From: an uncultured Collinsella sp.
Lineage (GTDB): Bacteria > Actinomycetota > Coriobacteriia > Coriobacteriales > Coriobacteriaceae
DNA: 14,890 nt
NCBI GenBank assembly: GCA_934654605.1
Contig: CAKUGH010000037.1
Span: 1-14,890, forward strand
Reading direction: 5' to 3'
A program made the position numbers and the translations under genes. The notes beneath the pieces were generated by a model. The model saw only the letters and a list, made by a program, of their open reading frames with translations, had not been told where the DNA came from and did no database searches. This document shows, in pieces, positions 9,601 through 14,813 of the stretch. Within the stretch, counting starts at the first letter, position 1, and each line of letters begins with the position of its first letter.

Positions 9601-10323
9601 TCCACTAAGGGCACCTATGAGCTCAAGGACGTCGAGGGCGACGTGAACGTGACGGTCGAGGGCGTGCTTAAGCACGAGCCCGATGGCTCCGGCTGGGCAC
9701 ACGACGCCAAGAATCACTGGCACGTCTGTCGCTGCGGCGAGGTCATCGACAAGGCTGAGCACACCTTTGAGTGGGTCGTCGACAAGCCGGCGACGGTCGA
9801 GGCCAAGGGCGAGATGCATCAGGAGTGCACGGTCTGCGGTGAGAAGGGCAAGTCCGAGGAGATCCTGGCGCCCGAGATCATCGATGGCAAGGGCCAGACG
9901 ATGGTGGTCGACGCCGCCAAGGACCTGAGCTTCCGTTCGAGCGCGCCGATTAGGTACTTCCAGAAGGTGCTGGTCGACGACAAGGAGGTCGCGCGCGAGA
10001 ACTACGAGCTCACAGAGGGCTCCACGATCGTGACGCTCAAGGCGAGCTTCCTGAATACGCTCGGCGTGGGCGAGCACACGCTGAGCGTGGTCTCGACCAC
10101 GGGCACGGCCGAGACGACCTTTACGGTCGCCGAGGCTGCCAAGCCCGCTCCTGGTCAGACCAGCACCACGACCACCACGACCACGTCTTCCAAGTCCAAG
10201 AAGAAGGCTGGCAAGGAGACGTTGCCTCAGTCCGGCGACTGCACGTATGTCATGGCTGGTGCCGTACTCGCAGCCGGCGCAGCAGCTCTGCTGCTGGCGT
10301 GGGCCATGAAGCGCCGCGCGTAG
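3685..10323 (+). CDS. Giant sortase-anchored surface protein with MBG/YDG repeats and Cys/His knuckles
   Basis: A 2212-aa protein predicted to be exported and fixed to the cell wall. A signal peptide (residues 1-35: basic start, hydrophobic 16-32, ASA cleavage site) leads into a region to about 480 with recurring NxCxF/LNSC strands that look like a right-handed beta-helix. Beta-sandwich modules follow, with YDG motifs at Y603, 710, 801, 1151, 1310, 1612 and 1770. MBG-type KTYG-x-x-DP motifs begin at K1226 and K1687. Residues 1104-1564 and 1565-2024 are tandem repeats. Cys/His knuckles lie at 967-1008, 1127-1130, 1551-1591 and 2011-2051. An X2-like domain (about 2065-2150), a Thr/Lys-rich linker, LPQSGD at 2180-2185, a hydrophobic helix and a KRRA tail complete it. 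The start at 3685 follows AAGGGGAG; ATGs at 3688 and 3703 are alternatives, the last with its own AGGGAG. Adhesion or ligand binding is likely, but the ligand is unknown. No enzyme domain is seen. Confidence 0.93.
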   Translation: MMREKKMGMRAVLTRLLGIATVACALVAAPAVASAETQVMPDGVKAEVLSLKQANNEPVQITEPGSYVLKTAEGEVTPSLGYTIDAPSATRINPVRIYIDGTVYVNDRTHNLVGQTRWLFNIKQGSNIEFIGVNNPCVSFHRNQKQFESLSGFLTDRYYDGGYKKASGDISVSLKLGDSSENFVLSYCSNHYKQKVPAISLGSTEGELTAKFEKLKIQDYVGSSGAVAGNAQEYAVPVHLFREGRDTDGGNTNSFTATFTDCVFYDTSGDFNGAVSVDGNSSFKMPKDGSAAAMLTATFNNCSFSGSNGNNGGVRQTNKSYTSVEASRYFANSSVLNTYAVAGVMGVTNATVNLNSCTMKNFHSARSSSADSTLTVDALNVARSARCNINGGEISRYGARGNTCVVYAAGTLTLSGSPEIASYWKNSHADDTNYGDKYTEADKATGTAKSLYVPKKRSVDANVPALNIASDFSVRGGFGDNVWISIEETADSNGVKSRALGTCESNKIEGVVPDGSSENDDNSDKYEVVNLNGDLTFRETIHQHKWKVEADGLGVRASCVGPFRNNECEYGMGEDGEPKKYLRATYELSMSKATSSQSTELVYDGCPVKIALNKDGAWNLEQMGVTASKEFTWYQCKSQADAEAYQNGTKLKDAPTDAGYYYVVTSFKTASGQTLEGKKAFEISPRRLVRNRNYKFTLKDGGKGTGKYAYDGKEHQPVVESAKFKNGADEWVDLVEGKDYELSARSESGLKQTEPGQYECIVIGKGNFTTDGGTTSVLTLKWEIVDVARFDLEVTGFEGAYDGEKHGITVNVKNDPVPADMKIEYREDGGDWTTDKPTYRNAAEYTTYYRVTASDYLTVKGSATVKIAKADQDAPAGLVGNNWTTCSSKDGSISGVTKAMEYRRGSSGNYQKITSDGKLTGLLTGTYYVRYAEDNNHNASADAEVKIESGPHAVADNAAWQPGDGSHYKACKYCKRAQVWQSCRWKYKIITPATPEADGVRQKVCRVCGYEWYEKESYTYVDTYAPTIYDIWKDRAYCESVSFDVIDDRDETVTVTDNGKELKADKSGKYTAKAAEGDAGAEHVIAATDAAGNKETLTIKMYAEHAYEWTVDKQPTVTEAGSKHGTCSVCGHESGAVEIPALAVKGYSDKYDGKDHSVDASALPEGAVVEYKTADGGWTSVAPSIKDAGSVTVDYRVTIDGAVVEGQVTLKVTPLAITVSALDASKTYGDSDPALGSEVTEGKLVEGESLQDITVSREAGETVRKGGYAVTATQPEGANPNYKITFKPGAFTIDKRELTVEWDATTEFTYDGEEHCPQAKLHNVVGDDDLSACVDGAKVKAGTYTAEITELTGDDAGNYKLPAEGLTCKFSIKKAPQGAPKVQATAETVSGKSDGKITGVDAKMEWRAKDSGEYQSVPEGVAEITDCAVGTYEVRYRADSDHDASSATEVAVNAGGKLVVTLPAKQVGYTITANPDELDWHGSTTLTVSIESGYFTDNDSYAVKVNNAVVAPDARGEFTVQNAESDLVVTVEGVRKHEAVSDKWLSDDNTHWHQCACGDKIDEAKHDFEWVVVKAPTATEKGSKQQKCKVCGHKLAEVEIPAAAIVGYSDEYDGDYHTVDATSLPKGATAKYSTDGKNWSPEAPKIKDIGKLTVAYQVTIDGAKAEGEVELEVTPCAITVAADNSSKTYGETDPVFTWDVTSGKLVEGESLEGITVKRETGEDVREGGYALNVTQAEDANPNYDVTCEADVFTINQRPLTVTWGTSEFVYDGEEHCPEATLGNVIPGDDLDATVEGSQVEAGDSYQATLTALTGKAAGNYALPTEGLTCGFSIKNAAQDAPKVQAEAETVSGRRDGKIAGVNATMEWRAKGAAEYQAVGEGVTELKDLAAGVYEVRYQAKANYDVSSVTEITVAAGRKLVVALPTNQQGYTLTATATELDWHGSATLTVSIDSAYFAGKDYAVKVSGKAVEFSTKGTYELKDVEGDVNVTVEGVLKHEPDGSGWAHDAKNHWHVCRCGEVIDKAEHTFEWVVDKPATVEAKGEMHQECTVCGEKGKSEEILAPEIIDGKGQTMVVDAAKDLSFRSSAPIRYFQKVLVDDKEVARENYELTEGSTIVTLKASFLNTLGVGEHTLSVVSTTGTAETTFTVAEAAKPAPGQTSTTTTTTTSSKSKKKAGKETLPQSGDCTYVMAGAVLAAGAAALLLAWAMKRRA
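6994..8376 (+). repeat. First copy of a 461-residue tandem repeat inside the surface protein
   Basis: This in-frame unit of 1383 bases runs from one EH-x-x-EW segment to the next (residues 1104-1564). In order it holds a CSVCGH knuckle, a YSDKYDGKDH module, an MBG-type module (KTYGDSDP), a second YDG module (FTYDGEEHCP), an APKVQATAETVSG module and a TLTVSI module, and it closes with HWHQCACG. The same order recurs in the next unit, with landmark residues 460-461 apart. Confidence 0.85.
8377..9756 (+). repeat. Second copy of the 460-residue tandem repeat
   Basis: This unit of 1380 bases (residues 1565-2024) matches the preceding one module by module: KCKVCGH, YSDEYDGDYH, KTYGETDP, VYDGEEHCP, APKVQAEAETVSG, a TLTVSI module, then HWHVCRCG. 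Several DNA stretches are nearly identical between copies, for example around 7819-7915 and 9202-9298, so the array arose by duplication and could change copy number by recombination. A third, truncated start of the unit (EHTFEWVV and CTVCGE) follows at 9757-9840. Confidence 0.85.
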
Positions 10324-10340
10324 TCGCGCGTCAGTCCCCA

Positions 10341-10374
10341 GCGGGCCCGGATCGAGCGATCCGGGCCCGCTTTT
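10341..10374 (+). terminator. Rho-independent terminator of the surface protein gene
   Basis: GCGGGCCCGGATC (10341-10353) pairs perfectly with 10358-10370 around the loop GAGC, followed by TTTT at 10371-10374. It lies 18 bases after the stop codon. The flanking CCCCA and TGGGG can extend the pairing. The T-run is short, but the stem is very strong. Confidence 0.9.
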
Positions 10375-10399
10375 GGGGTCTGCCGGAAACCCGGTGGTC

Positions 10400-10596
10400 A
10401 AAAAAGGCCAAATATGAGTACTGTTACCAGTTTAGTGGCAGCCAAATAGCCCCCAAAATCGGTGCCAGCGGCCAAAAATGTGTCCGATTCCGTCCGTCAG
10501 AGCCGTGAGGGGGTCCAAAACAGGGCGATTTTGCCGTTCCAGACCGGAAAATCGCTGACACTAATTTGGTAACAGTACTCATATTTGCCGTTTTTT
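10400..10596. repeat. Intergenic dyad element 1 (42-base imperfect inverted repeats)
   Basis: The left arm 10400-10441 and right arm 10555-10596 are inverted repeats matching at 37 of 42 positions, including an uninterrupted 20-base core at 10410-10429. The arms end in an A-run and a T-run. Between them are 113 bases, which include a 10-bp hairpin with one bulge at 10526-10554 (CGATTTT/AAAATCG) and a CAAAATCG/CGATTTTG pair. No transposase and no credible gene is present. It resembles a MITE-like or other non-autonomous intergenic repeat; copies elsewhere in the genome cannot be checked here. Confidence 0.65.
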
Positions 10597-10635
10597 GCCC
10601 ACTGCCCCTTGGTCTGGGGCAAAACAGATCGCTCG

Positions 10636-10704
10636 AATCTTGGGGCGGGTCCATTTTCGACTATCCTCAGCTTGCCAGTCCGAAAATGGACCCGCCCCAA
10701 GATT
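10636..10704. repeat. Intergenic dyad element 2 (24-bp perfect inverted repeat)
   Basis: Positions 10636-10659 and 10681-10704 are perfect inverted repeats around a 21-base centre. ACT/AGT pairing continues inward past one bulged base. The arms carry TTGGGGCGGG. On the plus strand the right arm is followed by GAATTTTTATTT, so it could act as a back-up terminator before the nad operon. The string GCCCCAAGATT at the right end recurs at 10777-10787, just before nadA. Confidence 0.65.
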
Positions 10705-10720
10705 GAATTTTTATTTCAAC

Positions 10721-10770
10721 TTTACACCTGGCTTTACAGCTGTCTTGTCAGCTGTAAAGCCAGGTGTCAT
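10721..10770 (+). promoter_or_regulatory. Probable NiaR operator, nested double palindrome
   Basis: A perfect 19-bp inverted repeat (10724-10742 with 10749-10767, six-base centre) is built from four related half-sites. TTTACACCTG (10721) and TTTACAGCTG (10733) point one way. CAGCTGTAAA (10749) and CAGGTGTCAT (10761) point the other. Partners on each side are exactly 12 bp apart. It lies directly before nadA in an operon that encodes NiaR, and niaR-controlled genes are known to carry palindromic operators of this general kind. Assignment to NiaR is inferred from context and remembered motif style. Confidence 0.75.
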
Positions 10771-10773
10771 ACT
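10745..10773 (+). promoter_or_regulatory. Promoter of the nadABC-niaR operon
   Basis: TTGTCA (10745-10750, five of six consensus bases) and CATACT (10768-10773, four of six) are separated by 17 bp. Initiation near 10780 would give a leader of about 29 bases. The -35 lies over the centre of the palindrome at 10721-10770 and the right half-sites fill the spacer, so a repressor bound there would block RNA polymerase. Confidence 0.7.
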
Positions 10774-10808
10774 AAAGCCCCAAGATTCGCCAAAAGAGAG
10801 GGGCCTTG

Positions 10809-11834
10809 ATGGCACAGAGCGCGAACATGGATGCGTCGGAGCTTGCACGCGATATCGCGGCCGGCCTGGCATCGGCAACGACGGCAACGGAGCGCGCGGC
10901 ACTGGTACCCGCAGAGCTCGTCGAGGCCATTCAGCAACTAAAAACCCAACGTGACGCGGTGATCCTGGCACACTACTATGTGGCGCCCGAGGTCCAAGCC
11001 GTGGCCGATTACGTCGGCGACAGCTTCTACCTGGCAAAGCTCGCCAAGAGCCTACCGCAGCAGACCATCGTGCTGTGTGGCGTGGAGTTTATGGGCGAGA
11101 GCGCCAAGCTGCTCAACCCCACCAAGACCGTGCTGCTGCCCGAGCCGGGCGCGGACTGCCCCATGGCGCACATGGTCAAGCGCGAGACGGTCGACGCCGC
11201 CCGTGCCGAGTACGGTGACGACCTGGCCGTGGTCTGCTACGTCAACTCCACGGTCGAGATCAAAAGCTGGAGCGACGTGTGCGTCACCAGCTCCAACGCC
11301 GTCAAGATCGTGTCCGAGCTGCCGCAACAGCACATCCTGTTTATCCCAGATCAGAACCTGGGCCGCTTTGTTGCCGAGCAGGTGCCGCAGAAGCACGTCA
11401 TCCTCAACAAGGGCTACTGCCCACGTCACCACATCATCACCGTCGAGCAGATCGTCGATGCGACGGAGGCCCATCCCGACGCGCTCGTGCTGGCGCACCC
11501 CGAGTGCAAGGCCGACGTCCTTGACGAGGCCGACTACATCGGCTCCACCGCCGGCATCATCAAGTACGCCGAGGAGTCGGACGCGAGCGAGTTCATTATC
11601 GTGACGGTCCGCGGCGTACTCTACGAGCTCGAGCGCCGCTGCCAGGGTACCGGTAAGAAGTTCTACTTCCCCGCGGTGCAGCCCACCTGCGTCAACATGG
11701 ATCTCATCACGCTCGAAAAGCTCGCGCGCTGCCTGGAGACGGGCGAGGGCGAGGTTCAGATCGGCGTGTCGGACGAGGCCGCCGACCAGGCCAAACTCAC
11801 GCTCGACCGCATGCTCGAGTACGCAGCGCGCTAA
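10809..11834 (+). CDS. nadA: Quinolinate synthase
   Basis: This 341-aa cytoplasmic enzyme condenses iminoaspartate (from NadB) with dihydroxyacetone phosphate to form quinolinate in de novo NAD synthesis. The three cysteines expected to hold the 4Fe-4S cluster are C90 (VLCGVEFMGESAK), C233 (AHPECKADV) and C294 (QPTCVNM). The conserved HYY (55-57) and DSFYLA segments near the substrate pocket are present. Length is normal for the short NadA type. The ATG at 10809 follows AGAGGGG (10797-10803) by five bases; a TTG at 10806 is also in frame but too close to that site. It is first in the nadA-nadB-nadC-niaR operon, about 29 bases after the predicted start of transcription, and under the predicted NiaR operator. 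Confidence 0.98.
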   Translation: MAQSANMDASELARDIAAGLASATTATERAALVPAELVEAIQQLKTQRDAVILAHYYVAPEVQAVADYVGDSFYLAKLAKSLPQQTIVLCGVEFMGESAKLLNPTKTVLLPEPGADCPMAHMVKRETVDAARAEYGDDLAVVCYVNSTVEIKSWSDVCVTSSNAVKIVSELPQQHILFIPDQNLGRFVAEQVPQKHVILNKGYCPRHHIITVEQIVDATEAHPDALVLAHPECKADVLDEADYIGSTAGIIKYAEESDASEFIIVTVRGVLYELERRCQGTGKKFYFPAVQPTCVNMDLITLEKLARCLETGEGEVQIGVSDEAADQAKLTLDRMLEYAAR

Positions 11835-11838
11835 AACA

Positions 11839-11870
11839 ATGTGACAAAGGGACAGTCCCTCATGCCACAT
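11839..11870 (+). other. Imperfect hairpin between nadA and nadB
   Basis: ATGTG (11839-11843) pairs with CACAT (11866-11870) and GGGAC with GTCCC around a single A, with an internal loop and a CA/TG pair between. It fills most of the 54-base gap between nadA and the nadB start. The string TGACAAAGGGACAGTCCC looks like half of a once better palindrome. It could tune nadB translation or mRNA stability. It has no T-run and should not terminate. Confidence 0.45.
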
Positions 11871-11888
11871 CCAAGGGAGAGGATTCCT

Positions 11889-13265
11889 GTGGAAACCAAA
11901 CAATACCCCGATATGGAATGCGACGTCGTCATTGCCGGCTGCGGCGTGGCGGGCCTGTATGCGGCCCTCAACCTGCCGACGAGCACGCGCGTGATCATGC
12001 TCTCCAAGGGCGCCGTCGACGAGTGCGATTCCATGCTCGCGCAGGGCGGTATCTGCGTGCTGCCCGAGGGTTCGGACTACGACGCCTTCTTTGAGGACAC
12101 CATGCATGCCGGTCATTACGAGAACCGCCGCGAGAGCGTCGACATCATGATCCGCTCGAGCCGTTCGGTCATCAACGACCTGCTAGCGATGGGCGTGGAC
12201 TTTGAGCGCACGGCCGACGGCAGCCTCGACTTTACCCGCGAGGGCGCGCACAGCCGCCCGCGCATCGCCTTCCACGCCGATATTACGGGCAAGGAGATCA
12301 CGACCAAGCTGCTCCAAGCCGTTCGCAAGTTGGACAACGTGCAGATTCTGGAGCACGTTGCCATGACCGATATCCTGACCGCCGAGCGCGATGGCGCCAC
12401 GGTATGCACCGGTGTCGTCGCCGTCCCCGTGGACGAGGACGACTCGGCTCGTCCCGCCGACGAGCTGGCAAATGCCGCCGAGGGCGTGCATGCCGGCGAA
12501 CCGTTTGAGATTCACGCCCGCCATACGCTGTGGGCGACGGGTGGCATCGGCGGCGTGTACGACCACTCGACCAACTACCCGCAGCTCACGGGCGACGCCT
12601 GCTACATCGCCCAGGAGCACGGCATTACGATGGAGCACCTGGACTACGTGCAAATCCACCCCACGGGCCTGTTCTCGCCGCAACCGGGCCGCACCTTCCT
12701 GATCAGCGAAAGCTGCCGCGGCGAGGGCGCGATTCTGCTCAACGCCGCCGGCGAGCGCTTTACCGACGAACTGCAGCCGCGCGACGTGGTCGCCGCCGCC
12801 ATTCGCGAGCAGATGAAGCAAGACGGCACCGAGCACGAGTGGCTGAGTTTTGCCCCCGTCGATCGCGATGTGGTGACTGGACACTTTGCCAACATCCGCG
12901 CGCGCTGCCTGGAGGACGGCCGCGACATCTTAGACGAGCCTATCCCCGTTACGCCCACGCAGCACTACTTTATGGGCGGCGTGTGGGTCGACAAGGACGG
13001 CCGCACTTCGATGCCCGAGCTCTACGCTGCCGGCGAGACGGCCTGCAACGGCGTACACGGCAAGAACCGCCTGGCTTCTAACAGCTTGCTCGAGTCTCTC
13101 GTCTGGGGTCGCCGTGCCGCTTGGTACATGCGCACCGGTGAGTCGCTGGCCGTGGAGCAGGCCGGCGAGCCCGCGCTCGACGGACGCCACCGCGCCCTGG
13201 GCGCCGACACCCTGGCAATCGATGATTTGGCCCGTGCCGTCGGCACGCAGGCCGTGGAGGAGTAG
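11889..13265 (+). CDS. nadB: L-aspartate oxidase, short form
   Basis: This 458-aa FAD enzyme oxidises L-aspartate to iminoaspartate, the first step of quinolinate synthesis. The FAD-binding G-x-G-x-x-G is at G17, G19 and G22, and SMLAQGG is at 48-54. Substrate-site residues of the family are present: REG with E118, H-x-D-x-TG at 129-134, QIHPTG with H257, CRGEG with R277, HYFMGG with H359, and NRLASNSLLE with R394. After this motif only about 55 residues remain, so most of the C-terminal helical domain of the 540-aa E. coli enzyme is missing; short forms are known. GTG at 11889 is chosen because GGGAGAGG lies six bases upstream. In-frame ATGs at 11862 and 11913 are less well placed. Translation probably follows nadA; the RBS of nadC lies over the nadB stop. 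Confidence 0.96.
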   Translation: METKQYPDMECDVVIAGCGVAGLYAALNLPTSTRVIMLSKGAVDECDSMLAQGGICVLPEGSDYDAFFEDTMHAGHYENRRESVDIMIRSSRSVINDLLAMGVDFERTADGSLDFTREGAHSRPRIAFHADITGKEITTKLLQAVRKLDNVQILEHVAMTDILTAERDGATVCTGVVAVPVDEDDSARPADELANAAEGVHAGEPFEIHARHTLWATGGIGGVYDHSTNYPQLTGDACYIAQEHGITMEHLDYVQIHPTGLFSPQPGRTFLISESCRGEGAILLNAAGERFTDELQPRDVVAAAIREQMKQDGTEHEWLSFAPVDRDVVTGHFANIRARCLEDGRDILDEPIPVTPTQHYFMGGVWVDKDGRTSMPELYAAGETACNGVHGKNRLASNSLLESLVWGRRAAWYMRTGESLAVEQAGEPALDGRHRALGADTLAIDDLARAVGTQAVEE

Positions 13266-13268
13266 ACC

Positions 13269-14129
13269 ATGAATCCCATTACCATGAAGCTCGTCGTCGA
13301 TGATCTGATTCTGCAGGCGCTGCGCGAGGACATCACCTTTGAGGACGTGAGCACGGCAAGCGTGTGCCCCACGGCGCGTCCCGCTACCGTCGAGCTCATC
13401 GCCAAGGCCGACGGCATCATCGCCGGCCTGGACGTATTCGCCCGTACCTTTGAGCTGCTGGATTCGCAGAGCTCGGTGCTGTTTGATGTCGCGGACGGCG
13501 ACGAGGTGCACGCTGGCGACCACGTGGGCCAGGTGCGCGGCGACGCGCGCGTGCTGCTTTCGGGCGAGCGCGTGGCGCTCAACTACCTGCAGCGCATGAG
13601 CGGCATCGCCACCTATACGCACCAGATGGCCGCGGCGCTCGAGGGCACCAAGACCGTGCTCGTCGACACGCGCAAGACCACGCCGGGCATGCGCGTCTTC
13701 GAGAAGGCGGCAGTCGAGATCGGCGGCGGCAGCAACCACCGCTACAACCTGTCGACGGCTGTCATGCTCAAGGACAACCACATCGACGCTGCCGGTGGCG
13801 TGACGCGCGCGATCGAGATGGCACGTGCCCATGCGTCCTTTACCACGACGGTCGAGATTGAGTGCGAGAACCTGGATATGGTGCGCGAGGCCGTTGAGGC
13901 CGGTGCCGATATCATCATGTTCGACAACATGACCCACGACGATATGGCTGCCGCGATTGAGCTCATCGACGGTCGCGCCAAGACCGAGTGCTCGGGCAAC
14001 GTGGACGCCGGCAACATTCGCGCTCTGGCCGACCTGGGCGTCGACTTTATTAGCTCGGGTGCTCTGACGCATTCCGCGCCGATCCTCGACCTCTCGCTTA
14101 AGCACCTGCGTCTGCTGGACGGTAAATAA
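13269..14129 (+). CDS. nadC: Nicotinate-nucleotide pyrophosphorylase (quinolinate phosphoribosyltransferase)
   Basis: This 286-aa cytoplasmic enzyme joins quinolinate to PRPP with loss of carbon dioxide, giving nicotinate mononucleotide. Family motifs are in order: GERVALNYLQRMSGIAT (99-115), DTRKTTPG (133-140), GGGSNHRYNL (152-161), LKDNH (167-171) and the barrel segments FDNM and ISSGALTHS near the end. Length is typical. The ATG at 13269 has GGAGGAG at 13256-13262 inside the end of nadB, three bases past whose stop codon nadC begins, so the two are translationally linked. Its stop overlaps the niaR start by one base (TAATG). Confidence 0.98.
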   Translation: MNPITMKLVVDDLILQALREDITFEDVSTASVCPTARPATVELIAKADGIIAGLDVFARTFELLDSQSSVLFDVADGDEVHAGDHVGQVRGDARVLLSGERVALNYLQRMSGIATYTHQMAAALEGTKTVLVDTRKTTPGMRVFEKAAVEIGGGSNHRYNLSTAVMLKDNHIDAAGGVTRAIEMARAHASFTTTVEIECENLDMVREAVEAGADIIMFDNMTHDDMAAAIELIDGRAKTECSGNVDAGNIRALADLGVDFISSGALTHSAPILDLSLKHLRLLDGK

Positions 14130-14674
14130 TGAATGCCCGCGAGCGTCGCCGTTCCATCATGGCCGTGCTCGAGGGGGCCAAAGATCCCGTTTCGGGCAGC
14201 GCCCTTGCCCGCGAGGTGGGCGTGAGCCGTCAGGTCGTGGTGCAGGACATCGCCCTGCTGCGCGCCGACGGGCACGATATCGTCGCCACCAATCGCGGCT
14301 ACGTGCTGCAGGAGGCCGCGAGCAGCCCGGCTGTGCCCACGCGCCTGGTCAAGGTGCGCCACAGCGTGGAGCAGGCGGGCGATGAGCTCACGAGTATCGT
14401 CGACGCGGGTGGTGCCGTGCTCAACGTGATCGTCAACCACCGCGTGTACGGCAAGATTACGGCCGACCTGGACATTCGCAACCGCCGCGATATCGAGCGC
14501 TACCTGCACGACATCGCCAGCGGCAAGAGCTTTCCGCTGTTGACGGTGACCAGCGGCTATCACTTCCACCGCATCGCGGCAGAAGACGAGCAAGCCCTCG
14601 ACGAGATCGAGGCGATGCTCAAAGAGAAAGGCTACTTGGCGGACCTAATGCCCTACGAGGATGATTTGTCTTAG
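14129..14674 (+). CDS. niaR: NiaR-type niacin-responsive repressor (HTH_11 and 3H domains)
   Basis: This 181-aa transcription factor is expected to repress NAD synthesis and niacin uptake genes when niacin is present. Residues 5-60 form a winged helix (ALAREVGVSRQVVVQDIALL), and the remainder is a 3H ligand and metal domain. H78, E86, H145 and H147 match in spacing the metal ligands I recall for the Thermotoga maritima NiaR structure (H79, E87, H144, H146). A further histidine, H104, sits in VNHRVYG. The start overlaps the nadC stop (TAATG), and length fits the family. As the last gene of the operon it is predicted to repress its own transcription through the operator at 10721-10770. A biotin ligase-like regulator shares the HTH type but lacks the 3H domain. 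Confidence 0.95.
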   Translation: MNARERRRSIMAVLEGAKDPVSGSALAREVGVSRQVVVQDIALLRADGHDIVATNRGYVLQEAASSPAVPTRLVKVRHSVEQAGDELTSIVDAGGAVLNVIVNHRVYGKITADLDIRNRRDIERYLHDIASGKSFPLLTVTSGYHFHRIAAEDEQALDEIEAMLKEKGYLADLMPYEDDLS

Positions 14675-14686
14675 CCGACGCTGCAA

Positions 14687-14722
14687 ACGCCCCATTTGGG
14701 CAATCTGGCCTGGGTGGGGCGT
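14687..14722 (+). other. Hairpin just after niaR
   Basis: ACGCCCCA (14687-14694) pairs with TGGGGCGT (14715-14722) around a 20-base loop. It starts 12 bases after the niaR stop and ends two bases before the large palindrome. No T-run follows directly, so it is at best part of a compound 3' end. Confidence 0.4.
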
Positions 14723-14723
14723 G

Positions 14724-14804
14724 GGTAGCTAATTTGGGACGGGGCTTTTTTGACTACTTTGCTTGCGAAAGTAGTCAAAAAAGCCCCGTCCCAAATTAGC
14801 TACC
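14724..14804. repeat. Intergenic dyad element 3 (37-bp perfect inverted repeat)
   Basis: Positions 14724-14760 and 14768-14804 are perfect 37-base inverted repeats around GCTTGCG. Each arm contains TTGGGACGGGGC followed by TTTTTT (plus strand), so RNA from either strand would fold into one very long hairpin. It carries no gene. It may work as a two-way transcription barrier or be a mobile or dispersed repeat. It shares TTGGGRCGGG with element 2 and CTAATTTGG with element 1. Confidence 0.8.
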
Positions 14805-14813
14805 AACTCATGT

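Noticed and set aside
8131..10401. 756-codon open frame on the minus strand
   Set aside because: It is antisense to the repeat part of the surface protein. The predicted protein has repetitive low-complexity composition typical of the complement of GC-rich codons, and the frame runs through the terminator at 10341.
10424..10700. Small open frames in the intergenic region before nadA
   Set aside because: They are made of the dyad element arms, lack ribosome sites, and occur in several frames of the same repeat.
10721..10800. Riboswitch upstream of nadA
   Set aside because: The perfect DNA palindrome lies over the predicted promoter rather than inside the transcript, and niaR is in the operon, so an operator explains it better.
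12930..14105. 391-codon open frame on the minus strand, and a similar one at 11052-12116
   Set aside because: Both are antisense to nadA, nadB or nadC, whose sense frames are certain from catalytic motifs.
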